This document shows, piece by piece, positions 46,624 through 56,818 of a DNA stretch of 64,000 nucleotides. The first letter of the stretch is position 1. The number at the start of each line of letters is the position of its first letter. The stretch is taken from contig NZ_SAWY01000027.1 of assembly GCF_006439335.1 (NCBI RefSeq), positions 1 to 64,000 of the forward strand, written 5' to 3'. Source of the DNA: Litorilituus lipolyticus (GTDB lineage: Bacteria; Pseudomonadota; Gammaproteobacteria; Enterobacterales; Alteromonadaceae). The notes beneath the pieces are model-generated. The model worked only from the letters and a program-made list of their open reading frames with translations, was not told the origin of the DNA and did no database searches. Position numbers and translations under genes: made by a program.

Positions 46624-47913
46624 ATGCTAACAGCCACATTTTATTCTAAATTTTTTAAGCAATTCACTTCGATGTTTCAACCTCTTAGTATCTTCATTGG
46701 TCTTCGTTATAGTCGAAGCAGAAGTCATACCGGCTTTGTTTCTTTCATTACATTCTTCTCTATTGCAGGTATTTTATTAGGCGTTGCATCATTAATTACT
46801 GTTTCTTCAGTTATGAATGGATTTGAAGGGGAGTTGAAAAAACGGATATTAGGTATTATTCCGCATGTTGTGGTATCAACACAAAATATTACTCATTCGC
46901 CGCAAAACTTTTCATGGCATGAAAAAAGAGAGGCGTTGCTAAAAGAGCCTCATGTTAAGCAAGTCACACCCTTTATTGAAACCGAAGCGTTAATCCAGTC
47001 TCCCACAAGCTTACAAGGTGTAATGCTACAAGGAATTTTACCGGAATATGAGAAAGAGAACATTATTAATACTCATATGGTTTCAGGACAATTATCTGAT
47101 TTATCTAAGCAACCTTATTCAGTGGTATTAGGAGAATCTCTTGCTAATAATTTACGGATTGGTGTTGGAGAAGAAGTGAGGCTTATTTTACCCAACAAAA
47201 CGGTATTTACTCCCATGGGACGTGTTCCTGTGCAAAGAGTGTTTACAGTAAGTGGCATTTTTAACGTAGGCTCTCAAGTTGATGACGCTATGATTTATAT
47301 TCATAGTAATTATGGTGCGAAACTATTACGACGAAAAGGAGATGGTATTGATAGTTTACGTTTGTATTTAGATGATGCATTTAATGAAAAAATAGTGGCG
47401 CAGTCTTTATTAAAGAATACAGAATTTCAAAAGATGAATATTACGACTTGGGATCAAACTCAAGGGGTTTTATTTTCAGCGGTTAAAATGGAAAAAAACA
47501 TGATGTGGTTGATGTTAAGCCTTATTGTTGCCGTTGCTGCATTTAATATCGTATCTGCATTGGTTATGGTCGTTATCGATAAGCAGGGTGAAATCGGCAT
47601 ATTAAGAACCTTAGGTTTGCAAAGAATTGATGTAGTGAAAATTTTTATAACGCAGGGCATGGTGAACGGCTTATGGGGTGTCTTTATAGGTAGTGCTTTA
47701 GGTATTTTATTGACGATAAATCTCAATAGTATTTTAGCGTTTCTAGGGGTAAGTTTGCTTGGTGTTGGTGTGCAAACTTTGCCCGTTAACTTGGTAGCTT
47801 CTGATGTTATTGTTATTGTGCTTTCTGCTTTAATTATGAGTTTTGTTGCAACCTTATATCCCGCGTATAAAGCCGCTAATACCTTGCCAGTCGAGGTGCT
47901 AAGAAATGAATAA
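46624..47913 (+). CDS. lolC: Lipoprotein-releasing ABC transporter permease LolC
   Basis: Membrane subunit of LolCDE, which extracts outer-membrane lipoproteins from the inner membrane and hands them to LolA. One N-terminal helix, a large periplasmic domain (about 65-285) and three C-terminal helices; 'VSSVMNGFEGELKKRILGI' near residue 60 and 'GILRTLGLQRIDVVKIFI' in the coupling helix region are typical. The conserved protein starts at 'MFQPLSIFIGLRYSRSR' (ATG 46672); the first ATG adds 16 non-conserved residues. Neither has a clear ribosome-binding site. Confidence 0.94.
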   Translation: MLTATFYSKFFKQFTSMFQPLSIFIGLRYSRSRSHTGFVSFITFFSIAGILLGVASLITVSSVMNGFEGELKKRILGIIPHVVVSTQNITHSPQNFSWHEKREALLKEPHVKQVTPFIETEALIQSPTSLQGVMLQGILPEYEKENIINTHMVSGQLSDLSKQPYSVVLGESLANNLRIGVGEEVRLILPNKTVFTPMGRVPVQRVFTVSGIFNVGSQVDDAMIYIHSNYGAKLLRRKGDGIDSLRLYLDDAFNEKIVAQSLLKNTEFQKMNITTWDQTQGVLFSAVKMEKNMMWLMLSLIVAVAAFNIVSALVMVVIDKQGEIGILRTLGLQRIDVVKIFITQGMVNGLWGVFIGSALGILLTINLNSILAFLGVSLLGVGVQTLPVNLVASDVIVIVLSALIMSFVATLYPAYKAANTLPVEVLRNE

Positions 47914-47969
47914 GCTTTCTAATAAATGTAAAGTAAATCAGAAAAATTATGCAAAAGAGGAAAGTGTAA

Positions 47970-48734
47970 ATGACTAAGGTATTAGAATGTAGTCAGTTGT
48001 CTAAGTCATACAAACAAGGTGAGATAGAAACCCCTGTTTTGCATCAACTGAACTTATCTGTAGAACAGGGAGAATTACTTGCGCTGGTAGGTAGTTCTGG
48101 ATGTGGAAAAAGTACCTTTTTGCATTTAGCTGGCGCTTTAGATATGCCCAGCGGCGGGCATGTTTATATTAATGGCACGGATATACATAAATTAACTGAT
48201 GAGCAAAGAGCTAATTTTCGAAATGAGCACATTGGTTTTATTTATCAATTTCACCATCTAATGATGGAGTTTAGTGCCGTTGAAAATGTCGCAATGCCGC
48301 TTATGATCAGAGGTGATAGTGCGAAAAGTTCATTAATGAAAGCACAAGAGATGTTAAGTAAAGTTGGTCTTAGTCATAGAGTTCAATATAGACCCTCACA
48401 ACTATCAGGCGGTGAACGTCAGCGCGTAGCCATTGCAAGAGCATTAGTGACTCAACCCTCTTTGATTTTAGCCGATGAACCTACGGGTAATTTAGACAGT
48501 GAAACGGCTGAGCAAATATATCAATTGATTCGTAGTTTAAATGCAGACATTAAAACCAGCTTTGTTGTAGTGACCCATGATTTGAATCTTGCACAACGTA
48601 TGGATAGGCAAGTGAAGCTAGATAAGGGAAAGCTGGTTAATATTGATTTAAGCAGTGTCAATGAAAATGTAGTAAAAGCTTCAGGTTCGGTGAGTTCTGA
48701 TATATCACAAGAAGGTGAATCTGTGCATGGCTAA
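47970..48734 (+). CDS. lolD: Lipoprotein-releasing ABC transporter ATPase LolD
   Basis: ATPase subunit of LolCDE. Walker A 'VGSSGCGKSTFLHLAGAL' near residue 42, Q-loop 'GFIYQFHHLMMEFSAVENV', signature 'LSGGERQRVAIARAL' near 147, Walker B 'LILADEPTGNLDS' and switch His in 'VVVTHDLNLA'. The 'FQFHHLL-like' segment after the Q-loop is typical of LolD. A 25-residue tail extends past the usual end. It lies 56 bp after lolC and overlaps lolE by 8 bp. Confidence 0.96.
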   Translation: MTKVLECSQLSKSYKQGEIETPVLHQLNLSVEQGELLALVGSSGCGKSTFLHLAGALDMPSGGHVYINGTDIHKLTDEQRANFRNEHIGFIYQFHHLMMEFSAVENVAMPLMIRGDSAKSSLMKAQEMLSKVGLSHRVQYRPSQLSGGERQRVAIARALVTQPSLILADEPTGNLDSETAEQIYQLIRSLNADIKTSFVVVTHDLNLAQRMDRQVKLDKGKLVNIDLSSVNENVVKASGSVSSDISQEGESVHG

Positions 48735-49986
48735 ACCGTTAAGTGTCTTTCTTGGCTGGAGGTATGTAAGAAGTCGTCATGGTAGCGGTTTTTCTGCATT
48801 TATTTCAGCCTCATCAACTGTGGGCATAGCGCTAGGTGTGATGGTGCTTATTGTTGTTCTAAGTGTAATGAATGGCTTTGAAAGAGAGTTAACAAATAAG
48901 TTGCTCTCCATTGTGCCTCACATTGAATTAACAAGTGTAAATGACCCGATTAAAAATTGGCCTAAAAGTGTAAAAAGATTAACAGAGCAAGAAAATGTAT
49001 TGGCGGTTGCTCCTGTGATAAAAATGGCAGGAATGCTACAACACAAAACGGCATTAAAAGCAGTCGAAGTGAGAGCTGTTGATCCAAAACTGGAGCAACA
49101 AGTATCGAGTATTGAACAGTATGTCTCCACAGGCAAGTGGCAATACTTATCAGAGCAAAAGTCAGGCATTGTATTAGGTAATGGCGTCGCTAATAAATTA
49201 AACGCTAAATTAGGTGACAAATTACAGCTACTATTACCCGCACCGATACAAAATAATAACTTTAGTGATAGTTTTTCTTCACCTAGAACTCAGCAAGTGG
49301 AAGTTGTTGGAATATTCAAATTTGGTGGCACCATAGATGATACTTTAGCTTACATTCCTATTGCTCAGGGACGAGCGGTGATGAATTATCAAGAAGGTGA
49401 AACTCATGCTATTCGCATAAAAACCTCTGATGTATTTAATGCCCGTGCATTAGCAAAAAAAATTGCTTACGATTTTAAACATTATGTCTATATCTCAGAT
49501 TGGACTCGTTCACAGGGGCATGTTTTTAATGACATTCAGTTAGTCAAATTAGTTATGTTTATTGTTTTGGTGTTAGTTATCGCTGTAGCGAGCTTTAACA
49601 TCGTTTCAACGTTAATCATGGCTGTGAATGAGAAAAAAGGTGATATTGCTATATTAAAAACTATGGGAGCAAAGTCGAGTACGATTATGTTGACCTTTGT
49701 CATTCAAGGTGCTGTAAATGGTATTTTAGGCTGTGTCATTGGGACTGCTTTAGGTGTATTAATCGCTCATAATATTTCTAATGCCATGTTTTATATTGAG
49801 CAATTTTTTAATGTTGAATTATTATCTAGCGATGTTTACTTTATCAACTATCTTCCAAGTTTGTTACAGGTGAGTGATGTCTATATGACAGTTGCTGTTG
49901 CACTGGTATTAAGTTTGATTGCCACCTTATACCCTGCATGGAAAGCTACAAAAGTAGAACCTGCTCAAGTATTAGGTCAAATTTAA
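48727..49986 (+). CDS. lolE: Lipoprotein-releasing ABC transporter permease LolE
   Basis: Second membrane subunit of LolCDE. Same topology as LolC, with 'VVLSVMNGFERELTNKLLSI' near residue 45 and 'VASFNIVSTLIMAVNEKKGD' near 295; it has the LolE-type 'ISDWTRSQGHVFNDIQLVK' segment. I chose the ATG at 48727 over an upstream GTG because it gives 'MAKPLSVFLGWRYVRSR', aligning with E. coli, and overlaps the lolD stop in the ATGGCTAA pattern of coupled translation. 419 residues. Having both LolC and LolE, not a single LolF, fits a gammaproteobacterium. Confidence 0.96.
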   Translation: MAKPLSVFLGWRYVRSRHGSGFSAFISASSTVGIALGVMVLIVVLSVMNGFERELTNKLLSIVPHIELTSVNDPIKNWPKSVKRLTEQENVLAVAPVIKMAGMLQHKTALKAVEVRAVDPKLEQQVSSIEQYVSTGKWQYLSEQKSGIVLGNGVANKLNAKLGDKLQLLLPAPIQNNNFSDSFSSPRTQQVEVVGIFKFGGTIDDTLAYIPIAQGRAVMNYQEGETHAIRIKTSDVFNARALAKKIAYDFKHYVYISDWTRSQGHVFNDIQLVKLVMFIVLVLVIAVASFNIVSTLIMAVNEKKGDIAILKTMGAKSSTIMLTFVIQGAVNGILGCVIGTALGVLIAHNISNAMFYIEQFFNVELLSSDVYFINYLPSLLQVSDVYMTVAVALVLSLIATLYPAWKATKVEPAQVLGQI

Positions 49987-50093
49987 CGTTAATATTAATT
50001 AGATTAGGTTTTCAAAACAATGAATTAGCTTTGAGAACTTTTTTCTTTCTAACTCATATTAGCCAACAGCGCAGATCTTAATAATAAATTTTA

Positions 50094-50127
50094 GACAAAA
50101 AAAAGCCCGCATCAATCTAGTGCGGGC
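50094..50127 (-). terminator. Strong hairpin with minus-strand T run, no matching gene
   Basis: GCCCGCA at 50105-50111 pairs with TGCGGGC at 50121-50127 around nine bases. The U run lies on the minus strand (eight T residues), so it ends leftward transcription. The nearest minus-strand gene stops at 50638, more than 500 bp away. It may instead act as a 3' stem for lolE. Confidence 0.7.
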
Positions 50128-50637
50128 CAACTTAAATATCAAGTTGATAGAAGGAAGTTAAAATTTCCAAGAAACATGTCAGAGAGAAAAGATAGCTACT
50201 ATCAATTCTAAATTTCTAAGTTAATGGACTCTCGGTGGGAGTTGGAGAAGTCACATTGCGCTAACTCAGAAAACAAGTGCAGTTTAATCAGTTCTTAATA
50301 TTTTGACAAACTAAAAAAAATATCACCTCGCATTAGAAAAACTAATGCGAAAGTGGTTTTGTGGATGCGTAAGAGGTTGACCTGTTATTGCGTGGTAATA
50401 AAGATTGTCTTCTCTGGCCCTATGGAGTGGGTCTTGAGAAATACTTAGAGTAGATTTTTACTTCTGTTACTTTTAATAATCAGATAAGAATTTTGAGGTT
50501 GGTTTGAAAGTAAGCAACAAAGACAGCTTGTTGTGCATAACACGGTTATTTCTAGGGAACTTAGGAAAGTAAAAGCTAATCGGGTTCTTCAAAACATATC
50601 CGTATAGCGGCATGTTAATGAAGAACCGTCAATTAAA
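50128..50637. other. Non-coding region with several hairpins
   Basis: 510 bp with no supported protein gene. It contains a hairpin at 50328-50350 (TCGCATTAG with CTAATGCGA around five A residues), an inverted repeat at 50129-50147 (CAACTT with AAGTTG), TTGATAG at 50143 with CTATCAA at 50198, and a long imperfect hairpin at 50583-50627 (GGTTCTTCA with TGAAGAACC) just after the methyltransferase stop. The last may be that gene's terminator, although its T run is weak. Confidence 0.5.
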
Positions 50638-51705
50638 TTAAGCACTACAAACTAATAATGTGTGACCTAATCCAACTTGATCTATTTGCTCAGTAATTGT
50701 TAAACCAGCACTTTCAATTAATGAAATCATGTCGTTTGACTCATACATGCGGCTGTTACCGTTAGCAAAACAAGTAAAATAAAGAGATGTTGCATTTAAA
50801 CTAAAGCTTGCCGCTTCGAATTTTTGTCTATCTATGAAAGTTTCCATGATATACAGCTTAGTTTCTGGCTGCATACTGTGTTTAACTTTTAATAAAATAT
50901 TTGTGATTTCTTTGGGCGAGAAACAATCCAAAAACTGGCTCATCCAAATAGCATCAGCTCCTTGATATAGCTCTTGATTTTCACTGAGCATATTACACGG
51001 GTAAGGTGTAAATCGGTTACTAAAGCCTGCTGTTTCGATATTTTTAGTGGCCACTGCAAGTTGTTCCGCTAAGTCCATAATTACAATGTTGACATCTTTA
51101 TCGTGTGCTAAACATTTTAAAGACCACCGACCAGTGTTGCCACCTATATCAAGGAGAGTGCTAGGTTTATTTTTAAAAACTACTTTTAAAGCTTCATCAA
51201 ATGCGTGATCTGAATAGTAATGGTCAAAATCAAACCAACTTTTACTTACTTTTTCAGGTAAAGAGGTAAGTGCAGGATAAAGGGTTTGCCATTCTCCGAA
51301 TACTTTCAATCCTTCGGGCTTACCTTTTTTAATTGCCTCTGAAAGGTGTTCTAAACCTTGATAACAAAAATGTTGGTTAAACTCAAAGTTAACTTTACTC
51401 ATTTCATCATTTTGTAAAAAATATCCGACTTTACTAAGTAAATAGTTATTTTCTTTTAGACTGATAACGCCAATGCTTAGGGCAAAATCAAGCAAGACTT
51501 TTACGCCGTAATCAGACAGCTCACATTTGGTGGCTATTTCGTTTAGTGATATCCCCAATTTACCAGCGTCTTCTATAGTATCTAAAATGTTTAAATCTTT
51601 TAATGTGGCTGTTGCTTGAAATATAAAAGGCGAAAAAGCAATGTACTGCGCTTGAGAAAGAGCCTCTACAGCAGAGATATTCTTATTTGAAGAGTAGTTA
51701 AACAT
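50638..51705 (-). CDS. SAM-dependent O-methyltransferase (class I, dimerisation-domain type)
   Basis: A 355-residue enzyme. A winged-helix dimerisation domain (about 20-110) is followed by a Rossmann domain whose SAM loop is 'LLDIGGNTGRWSLKC' near residue 187 and acidic loop 'IVIMDLAEQ' near 210. 'QFLDCFSPKEITNILLKV' and 'LYIMETFIDRQKFE' match the layout of acetylserotonin/hydroxyneurosporene-type O-methyltransferases. The substrate is unknown. It is divergent from the MelR-like regulator, about 240 bp apart, and a long hairpin follows its stop. Confidence 0.8.
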   Translation of the reverse strand: MFNYSSNKNISAVEALSQAQYIAFSPFIFQATATLKDLNILDTIEDAGKLGISLNEIATKCELSDYGVKVLLDFALSIGVISLKENNYLLSKVGYFLQNDEMSKVNFEFNQHFCYQGLEHLSEAIKKGKPEGLKVFGEWQTLYPALTSLPEKVSKSWFDFDHYYSDHAFDEALKVVFKNKPSTLLDIGGNTGRWSLKCLAHDKDVNIVIMDLAEQLAVATKNIETAGFSNRFTPYPCNMLSENQELYQGADAIWMSQFLDCFSPKEITNILLKVKHSMQPETKLYIMETFIDRQKFEAASFSLNATSLYFTCFANGNSRMYESNDMISLIESAGLTITEQIDQVGLGHTLLVCSA

Positions 51706-51947
51706 TTTAAACAGTGTTCCTTACACATAGTAAAAAGTATCTCGATAATACACTATTTTTAAGAAATGTCTTAAAGGAATGCAATATAGTTTTTATTTAT
51801 AGATGAACTACTGGTTTTAATACTAACTAGTTGTTTAATCAGTTTATTTTTTGTTCAACGCCAAGAGTGGTGGAAAAGTTTAACTATTGCCTTTTATTTA
51901 TCTTTGTATACAATATAATCTCAATTTTTTGACCTAAGGTAAATTAA

Positions 51948-52826
51948 GTGGACTGGATAGATAAAATAGCCTTCTCTAACGGTCATGGGCCTTTAGCAGC
52001 TCAAGGTCAAGATCATAAATTCGGCTTTCGTCGTATGGCTCCTAAAGTGATGGAACATAGCCATTGGCATGGCCATATCGAAATAAACTATTTGTTTAAT
52101 TGCTCAGCTGAGTATCTAATTAACGGCCAAAATGTCAGCGTACCTCAAGGGAGAATGTTAATATTTTGGGCGTCTTTCCCTCATCAAATGGTCTCAACTG
52201 AAGGGGACGGAGAGCTTGTAAATATATACATACCTTTGCAATCTTTTTTAACTTGGAAGCTTCCTAATGAGTTTGTAAGTAACTTGCTTCATGGCGGAGT
52301 TATTGTCTCGAATAACCTTCATGATAGTGATGTAGAGATTACCAAAACTTGGCAAAAGGATATTGATAAAAATATCTCAGCAATCTTGTATCAAGTAATC
52401 AGTGAAATACAGGCGAGAGTGAAGCGTTTAGCAATAGAAGAATATAGTACTTTTAATCCATTAGAAAACGGTGAATATAAAGCTAATCGTAGTTTAGTCA
52501 GTGGCTTATCGCATATACAAACGATGCTCAGATTTATTGCTGAGCACTATGATGAAAAAATTTCCATAGCAGATGTTGCCCAGTCCACGGGCTTACATCA
52601 AAACTATGCCATGAAATTATTTAATCGTGTTATGCATATATCTATAAAACAATATATTAACCAATTAAGGTTACAACATGCTCAAGCACTCTTAATTGAC
52701 ACAGATAAAGCGGTGTTAAATATTGCTCTAGAGGCGGGGTTTGGATCCATTAGTCGTTTTTACGATATTTTTCAGCGTAGCTTTTCAATGTCGCCTTTGG
52801 AGTTTAGAAGAAGCTTAGGTTATTAA
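51948..52826 (+). CDS. AraC-family regulator, MelR-like, probable galactose regulator
   Basis: A 292-residue activator. An N-terminal cupin sensor with 'EHSHWHGHIEINYLF' near residue 37 and 'VPQGRMLIFWASFPHQM' near 64 closely resembles E. coli MelR, which senses melibiose, an alpha-galactoside. The C-terminal double helix-turn-helix spans about 190-290 ('KISIADVAQSTGLHQNYAMK' and 'LNIALEAGFGSISRFYDIF'). GTG start with AAGG upstream. It lies about 120 bp before galT on the same strand, so it probably activates the galT-galK-sglT operon in response to galactose or a galactoside. Confidence 0.85.
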   Translation: MDWIDKIAFSNGHGPLAAQGQDHKFGFRRMAPKVMEHSHWHGHIEINYLFNCSAEYLINGQNVSVPQGRMLIFWASFPHQMVSTEGDGELVNIYIPLQSFLTWKLPNEFVSNLLHGGVIVSNNLHDSDVEITKTWQKDIDKNISAILYQVISEIQARVKRLAIEEYSTFNPLENGEYKANRSLVSGLSHIQTMLRFIAEHYDEKISIADVAQSTGLHQNYAMKLFNRVMHISIKQYINQLRLQHAQALLIDTDKAVLNIALEAGFGSISRFYDIFQRSFSMSPLEFRRSLGY

Positions 52827-52943
52827 TTGGGAATAACTGTATTGATTTTCGTAAGTTTTGCCTAAAGCTTCATGTTCAAATACTGACATAATAACGTAAG
52901 CTAGAAATTGGTATTGCCAACTCTAATTGGAAAGGTCAGTAAA

Positions 52944-54029
52944 TTGTCAAATATAAACGTAGAAAATAGTCAAAGTGAGGCATCAGTAGGCGAGAGCTTT
53001 AACCCCGCAGAGCATCCACATCGTCGGTTCAACCCTTTATCTGGAGATTGGGTACTCTTATCTCCACACCGTGCATTACGTCCTTGGCAAGGCCAGGTAG
53101 AATCAGAGCAAGCCCAGCAAAATGAAACCTATGATAAAGATTGCTATTTATGTGCTGGAAATGAAAGGGTTAGTGGCGAAAAAAATCCAAGTTATGAAAA
53201 TACGTATGTTTTTCAAAATGATTTTGCTGCATTAAAGCCTACCACACCTGATGCTATAAATGATGATCCCTTATTCACTATGCAAGCGGTTCAAGGTGAA
53301 AGCCGTGTTATTTGTTTTTCACCTGATCACAGTAAAAGTTTACCTGAATTGTCAGTGTCAGCAATTACCGATGTGGTGGATACTTGGCAGCAACAAGTTG
53401 AAGATTTATCTAAAAAATATTTATGGGTGCAGGTTTTTGAGAATAAGGGCTCCATTATGGGGTGTTCTAACCCACATCCTCATGGACAAGTATGGGCACA
53501 AAATCAGCTGCCTAGTTTGGTGCAAACTAAACATGAAAATTTGCTCAAATATTTTAATACTCACAAACGTAGTTTATTGAGTGATTATGTAGAGCGTGAG
53601 ATCACTGCCGATGAACGGGTTGTAGTAAAAAATGATGACTGGGTAGTTATTGTACCTTATTGGGCTGCCTGGCCATTTGAGACTTTATTATTACCACGCT
53701 TTAAAGTCGCTTCTATGATTGAATTAACTCAGCAGCAAAAACACTCATTAGCAGAGATTCTTAAAGCGATTACAATTCGTTATGATAATTTATTTAACTG
53801 CTCATTTCCTTATTCAATGGGGTGGCATGGCGCTCCTCATGATGGAGAGTCACATGAAGAATGGACTTTACATGCGCACTTTTATCCGCCGTTGTTAAGA
53901 AATGCCACAATCAAAAAGTTTATGGTGGGTTATGAAATGATGGCAGAAGCTCAGCGAGATATTACACCAGAACAAGCAGCAATGCGCTTAAAAGAAGTAT
54001 CAGCTATTCATTATAAAAGTGAGCAATAA
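52944..54029 (+). CDS. galT: Galactose-1-phosphate uridylyltransferase
   Basis: Leloir pathway: swaps UMP between UDP-glucose and galactose 1-phosphate. Zinc and active-site motifs are '[17 protein letters not shown]' near residue 65 and the nucleophile histidine in '[11 protein letters not shown]' near 175. '[20 protein letters not shown]' near the start aligns with E. coli 'HPHRRYNPLTG'. I chose the TTG at 52944, which has AAAGG nine bases upstream, over the TTG at 52908. 361 residues. galK starts 2 bp after its stop. Confidence 0.95.
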   Translation: MSNINVENSQSEASVGESFNPAEHPHRRFNPLSGDWVLLSPHRALRPWQGQVESEQAQQNETYDKDCYLCAGNERVSGEKNPSYENTYVFQNDFAALKPTTPDAINDDPLFTMQAVQGESRVICFSPDHSKSLPELSVSAITDVVDTWQQQVEDLSKKYLWVQVFENKGSIMGCSNPHPHGQVWAQNQLPSLVQTKHENLLKYFNTHKRSLLSDYVEREITADERVVVKNDDWVVIVPYWAAWPFETLLLPRFKVASMIELTQQQKHSLAEILKAITIRYDNLFNCSFPYSMGWHGAPHDGESHEEWTLHAHFYPPLLRNATIKKFMVGYEMMAEAQRDITPEQAAMRLKEVSAIHYKSEQ

Positions 54030-54030
54030 T

Positions 54031-55194
54031 ATGACAAAGCAGCAATCGCTTTTAAAGCAATTTAATACCGCATACGCTAAAGATGCAGAAGTCGTCGCTT
54101 ATGCACCTGGTCGAGTTAATTTAATTGGTGATCATACGGATTATAATGATGGTTTTGTTTTACCAGCCGCAGTTAATTTTGGTACCCACGTACTCGCTGC
54201 TAAAAGAGAAGATGATGTTATTAATGTTACGGCGATAGATATTGATAATCAGCGAGTGAGTTTTAATTTGTCCCAAATTGCTTTTGACGACAAGAATACT
54301 TGGAGTAATTATGTTCGGGGTACCATTATAGAGCTGGTTAAGTTCATTCAATCTTCACAGCCAAATACCACAATTGCGGGGGTAGACCTTTTAATCAGTG
54401 GCAATGTGCCTCAAGGTGCAGGATTAAGTTCTTCAGCTGCTTTTGAGATAGCATTATTAAAAGCATTATCAGATTTATTTGACATACCGTTACCAGGTAT
54501 TGATGCCGCTAAATTAGGTCAAAAAGCTGAAAATAACTTTGTCGGTTGTCAATGCGGAATTATGGATCAGTTAATATCTGCCTTAGGCAAAAAATCTCAC
54601 GCTATGCTGCTTGATTGCAGAGATTTAAGTTACCAGTTTGCGAAAATACCTGAAAATATGGCATTGATGATAGTGAATTCCAATGTAAAGCGAGAGCTGG
54701 TTTCAAGTGAATACAACACTCGTAGAGCGCAATGTGAAGCGGTTGCTAAACATTTTAACCGCTCAGCCCTTAGAGATGTTTCCTTAGCAGAGCTAAATGA
54801 AGAAAAGCACAATTTAGCGGAAGAATTATATAAAAGAGCTCATCATGTTATTTCAGAAAGTGAGCGAACACTTGAAGCACTAACAGCACTTAATACCAAT
54901 AATATGGCACGATTAAGTTATTTGATGGCTCAGTCTCATCGTTCATTAAAAGATGATTTTGAGGTAACTACGCCAGAGTTAGACTATTTGGTTGAGATAT
55001 TAAGTCGTGTTGTAAAAGAAGAAGGTGGCGTTAGAATGACAGGTGGCGGTTTTGGTGGTTGTGTTGTTGCAATTTTGCCTAAAGCTATACAAACGCAAGC
55101 TGAGCAAGTTGTTCAAGAGTATTATGTTAAGAAAACAGGGATAGAACCAAGTATTTTTATTTGTACTGCAGAACACGGTGCATTTAGTTTATAG
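54031..55194 (+). CDS. galK: Galactokinase
   Basis: Phosphorylates galactose at C1 with ATP. GHMP kinase motifs: 'APGRVNLIGDHTDYNDGFV' near residue 28, the phosphate loop 'GNVPQGAGLSSSAAFEIA' near 125, 'GCQCGIMDQLISALG' with the catalytic Asp near 170, and 'GVRMTGGGFGGCVVAIL' near 335. Length 387 (E. coli 382). The ATG at 54031 follows the galT stop by one base; an in-frame GTG 12 bp earlier overlaps galT and is less likely. Confidence 0.96.
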   Translation: MTKQQSLLKQFNTAYAKDAEVVAYAPGRVNLIGDHTDYNDGFVLPAAVNFGTHVLAAKREDDVINVTAIDIDNQRVSFNLSQIAFDDKNTWSNYVRGTIIELVKFIQSSQPNTTIAGVDLLISGNVPQGAGLSSSAAFEIALLKALSDLFDIPLPGIDAAKLGQKAENNFVGCQCGIMDQLISALGKKSHAMLLDCRDLSYQFAKIPENMALMIVNSNVKRELVSSEYNTRRAQCEAVAKHFNRSALRDVSLAELNEEKHNLAEELYKRAHHVISESERTLEALTALNTNNMARLSYLMAQSHRSLKDDFEVTTPELDYLVEILSRVVKEEGGVRMTGGGFGGCVVAILPKAIQTQAEQVVQEYYVKKTGIEPSIFICTAEHGAFSL

Positions 55195-55250
55195 TCTTAA
55201 TTTCAAATAATTAACAGCAAGATAAATATAACAATAAGAGAATAAAAACG

Positions 55251-56810
55251 ATGTTACATACAGTAGATATTTCTATTTTTATTGCCTATGTCAGTGGTTT
55301 GCTTTTGCTTGCCTTGTACATATCACGCAATGAAAAAAACCATGAACGAAACACAGAAGATTACTTTTTAGCGAGCAAATCACTACCCTGGTGGGCAATT
55401 GGTGCTTCGCTTATTGCTTCAAATATATCGGCCGAACAAATCATTGGTATGTCTGGTTCTGGTTATGCCATTGGTTTGGCAATTGCCTCCTATGAATGGA
55501 TGGCGGCGATAACATTAATTTTAGTGGGTAAATATTTACTGCCAATATTTTTGAAGAATGAAATATTCACTATGCCTCAATATTTAGAGCAACGTTTTGA
55601 TAATAAAGTTAAAACAACGTTAGCGTTATTTTGGTTAGCTGTTTACATCTTTGTTAATTTAACTGCAGTTTTATGGTTAGGTGGTTTAGCGATAGAAACA
55701 GTTGCAGGCATAGATTGGATGTTTGGTATGATTTTCTTAGCCATATTCTCAATTGCTTATTCATTATACGGCGGTTTGAAAGCTGTTGCTTATACCGATA
55801 TTTTACAAGTGGTATTATTAGTATTTGGTGGCTTACTATTAAGTTACTTAGCTTTAGATAAAGTCGCTGATGGTGCAGGTGTTCTTGCAGGCTTTGGTAT
55901 TTTAACTGATAAATTACCAGGTCACTTTGATATGATTTTATCTAGTGATAATAGTAACTATATGAGTTTACCAGGTATATCAGTATTAATTGGTGGTATG
56001 TGGGTTATGAATGTTAGTTATTGGGGGTTCAACCAATATATTATTCAACGTGCATTAGCAGCGAAAAATATTCAAGAAGCTCAAAAAGGTATCGCTTTTG
56101 CCGCCTACTTAAAACTTTTAATGCCACTAATTGTCGTTTTGCCTGGTATCGCAGCCGTTGTGTTATACCCTGATTTAACTACACCGGATCAAGCATACCC
56201 ATCAATGATGTCGTTAATGCCTGTTGGAATTAAGGGATTAGTATTTGCTGCGTTAGTTGCTGCAATTGTTTCTTCACTTGCTTCGATGACTAATAGTATT
56301 TCAACAATATTCACCATGGATATTTACAAGCAGATAAAGCCTAATAAGTCACAGACGCATTATGTTTATATCGGTCGTGTAGCAACTTTAGTTAGCTTGA
56401 TTATCGCACTGTTCATGGCGGAGCCGTTGTTAGGTAAGTTTGATCAAGCGTTCCAATATATTCAAGAATTCACCGGCGTATTTACACCTGGTATCGTGGT
56501 GATTTTCTTAACAGGTATGTTTTGGAAAAAAACTACTTCTAAAGGAGCTTTAGCTGCAGCGATTGGTTCTGCGTTATTCTCTTTCGCTTTAAGAGTGCTT
56601 TGGCCTGAATTGCCATTTATGGACAGAATAGGTTTAGTGTTCTTGCTTTGTTTAGTGCTTGCAATTGTTGTTTCGAAATTTAGTAAAGCAACCTGTACTG
56701 ATAACAGTGTTGATGTTGAAAGTGTTAGCTTTGCTACCAACAGTTCATTCAATATAGCAGCACTGGGGGTGACCGTTATTCTTTGTATTTTATACGCTAC
56801 GTGGTGGTAG
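55251..56810 (+). CDS. sglT: Sodium/galactose symporter (SSS family, vSGLT-like)
   Basis: A 519-residue membrane protein with about 14 helices, very like the Vibrio parahaemolyticus Na+/galactose transporter. 'WAIGASLIASNISAEQIIGM' and 'SGYAIGLAIASYEWMAAITL' near residues 50-85 carry the Asn, Gln, Tyr and Glu that contact the sugar in vSGLT. 'YWGFNQYIIQRALAAK', 'SSLASMTNSISTIFTMDIYK' (sodium-site serines) and 'FQYIQEFTG' are also kept. It lies 56 bp after galK in the same operon. Galactose is the likely substrate, from motif and context. Confidence 0.93.
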   Translation: MLHTVDISIFIAYVSGLLLLALYISRNEKNHERNTEDYFLASKSLPWWAIGASLIASNISAEQIIGMSGSGYAIGLAIASYEWMAAITLILVGKYLLPIFLKNEIFTMPQYLEQRFDNKVKTTLALFWLAVYIFVNLTAVLWLGGLAIETVAGIDWMFGMIFLAIFSIAYSLYGGLKAVAYTDILQVVLLVFGGLLLSYLALDKVADGAGVLAGFGILTDKLPGHFDMILSSDNSNYMSLPGISVLIGGMWVMNVSYWGFNQYIIQRALAAKNIQEAQKGIAFAAYLKLLMPLIVVLPGIAAVVLYPDLTTPDQAYPSMMSLMPVGIKGLVFAALVAAIVSSLASMTNSISTIFTMDIYKQIKPNKSQTHYVYIGRVATLVSLIIALFMAEPLLGKFDQAFQYIQEFTGVFTPGIVVIFLTGMFWKKTTSKGALAAAIGSALFSFALRVLWPELPFMDRIGLVFLLCLVLAIVVSKFSKATCTDNSVDVESVSFATNSSFNIAALGVTVILCILYATWW

Positions 56811-56818
56811 TGTAAATT

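Noticed and set aside
50189..50218. Short plus-strand frame starting MSERKDSYY
   Set aside because: Only about ten codons with the nearest AAGGA too far upstream; not enough to call a gene.
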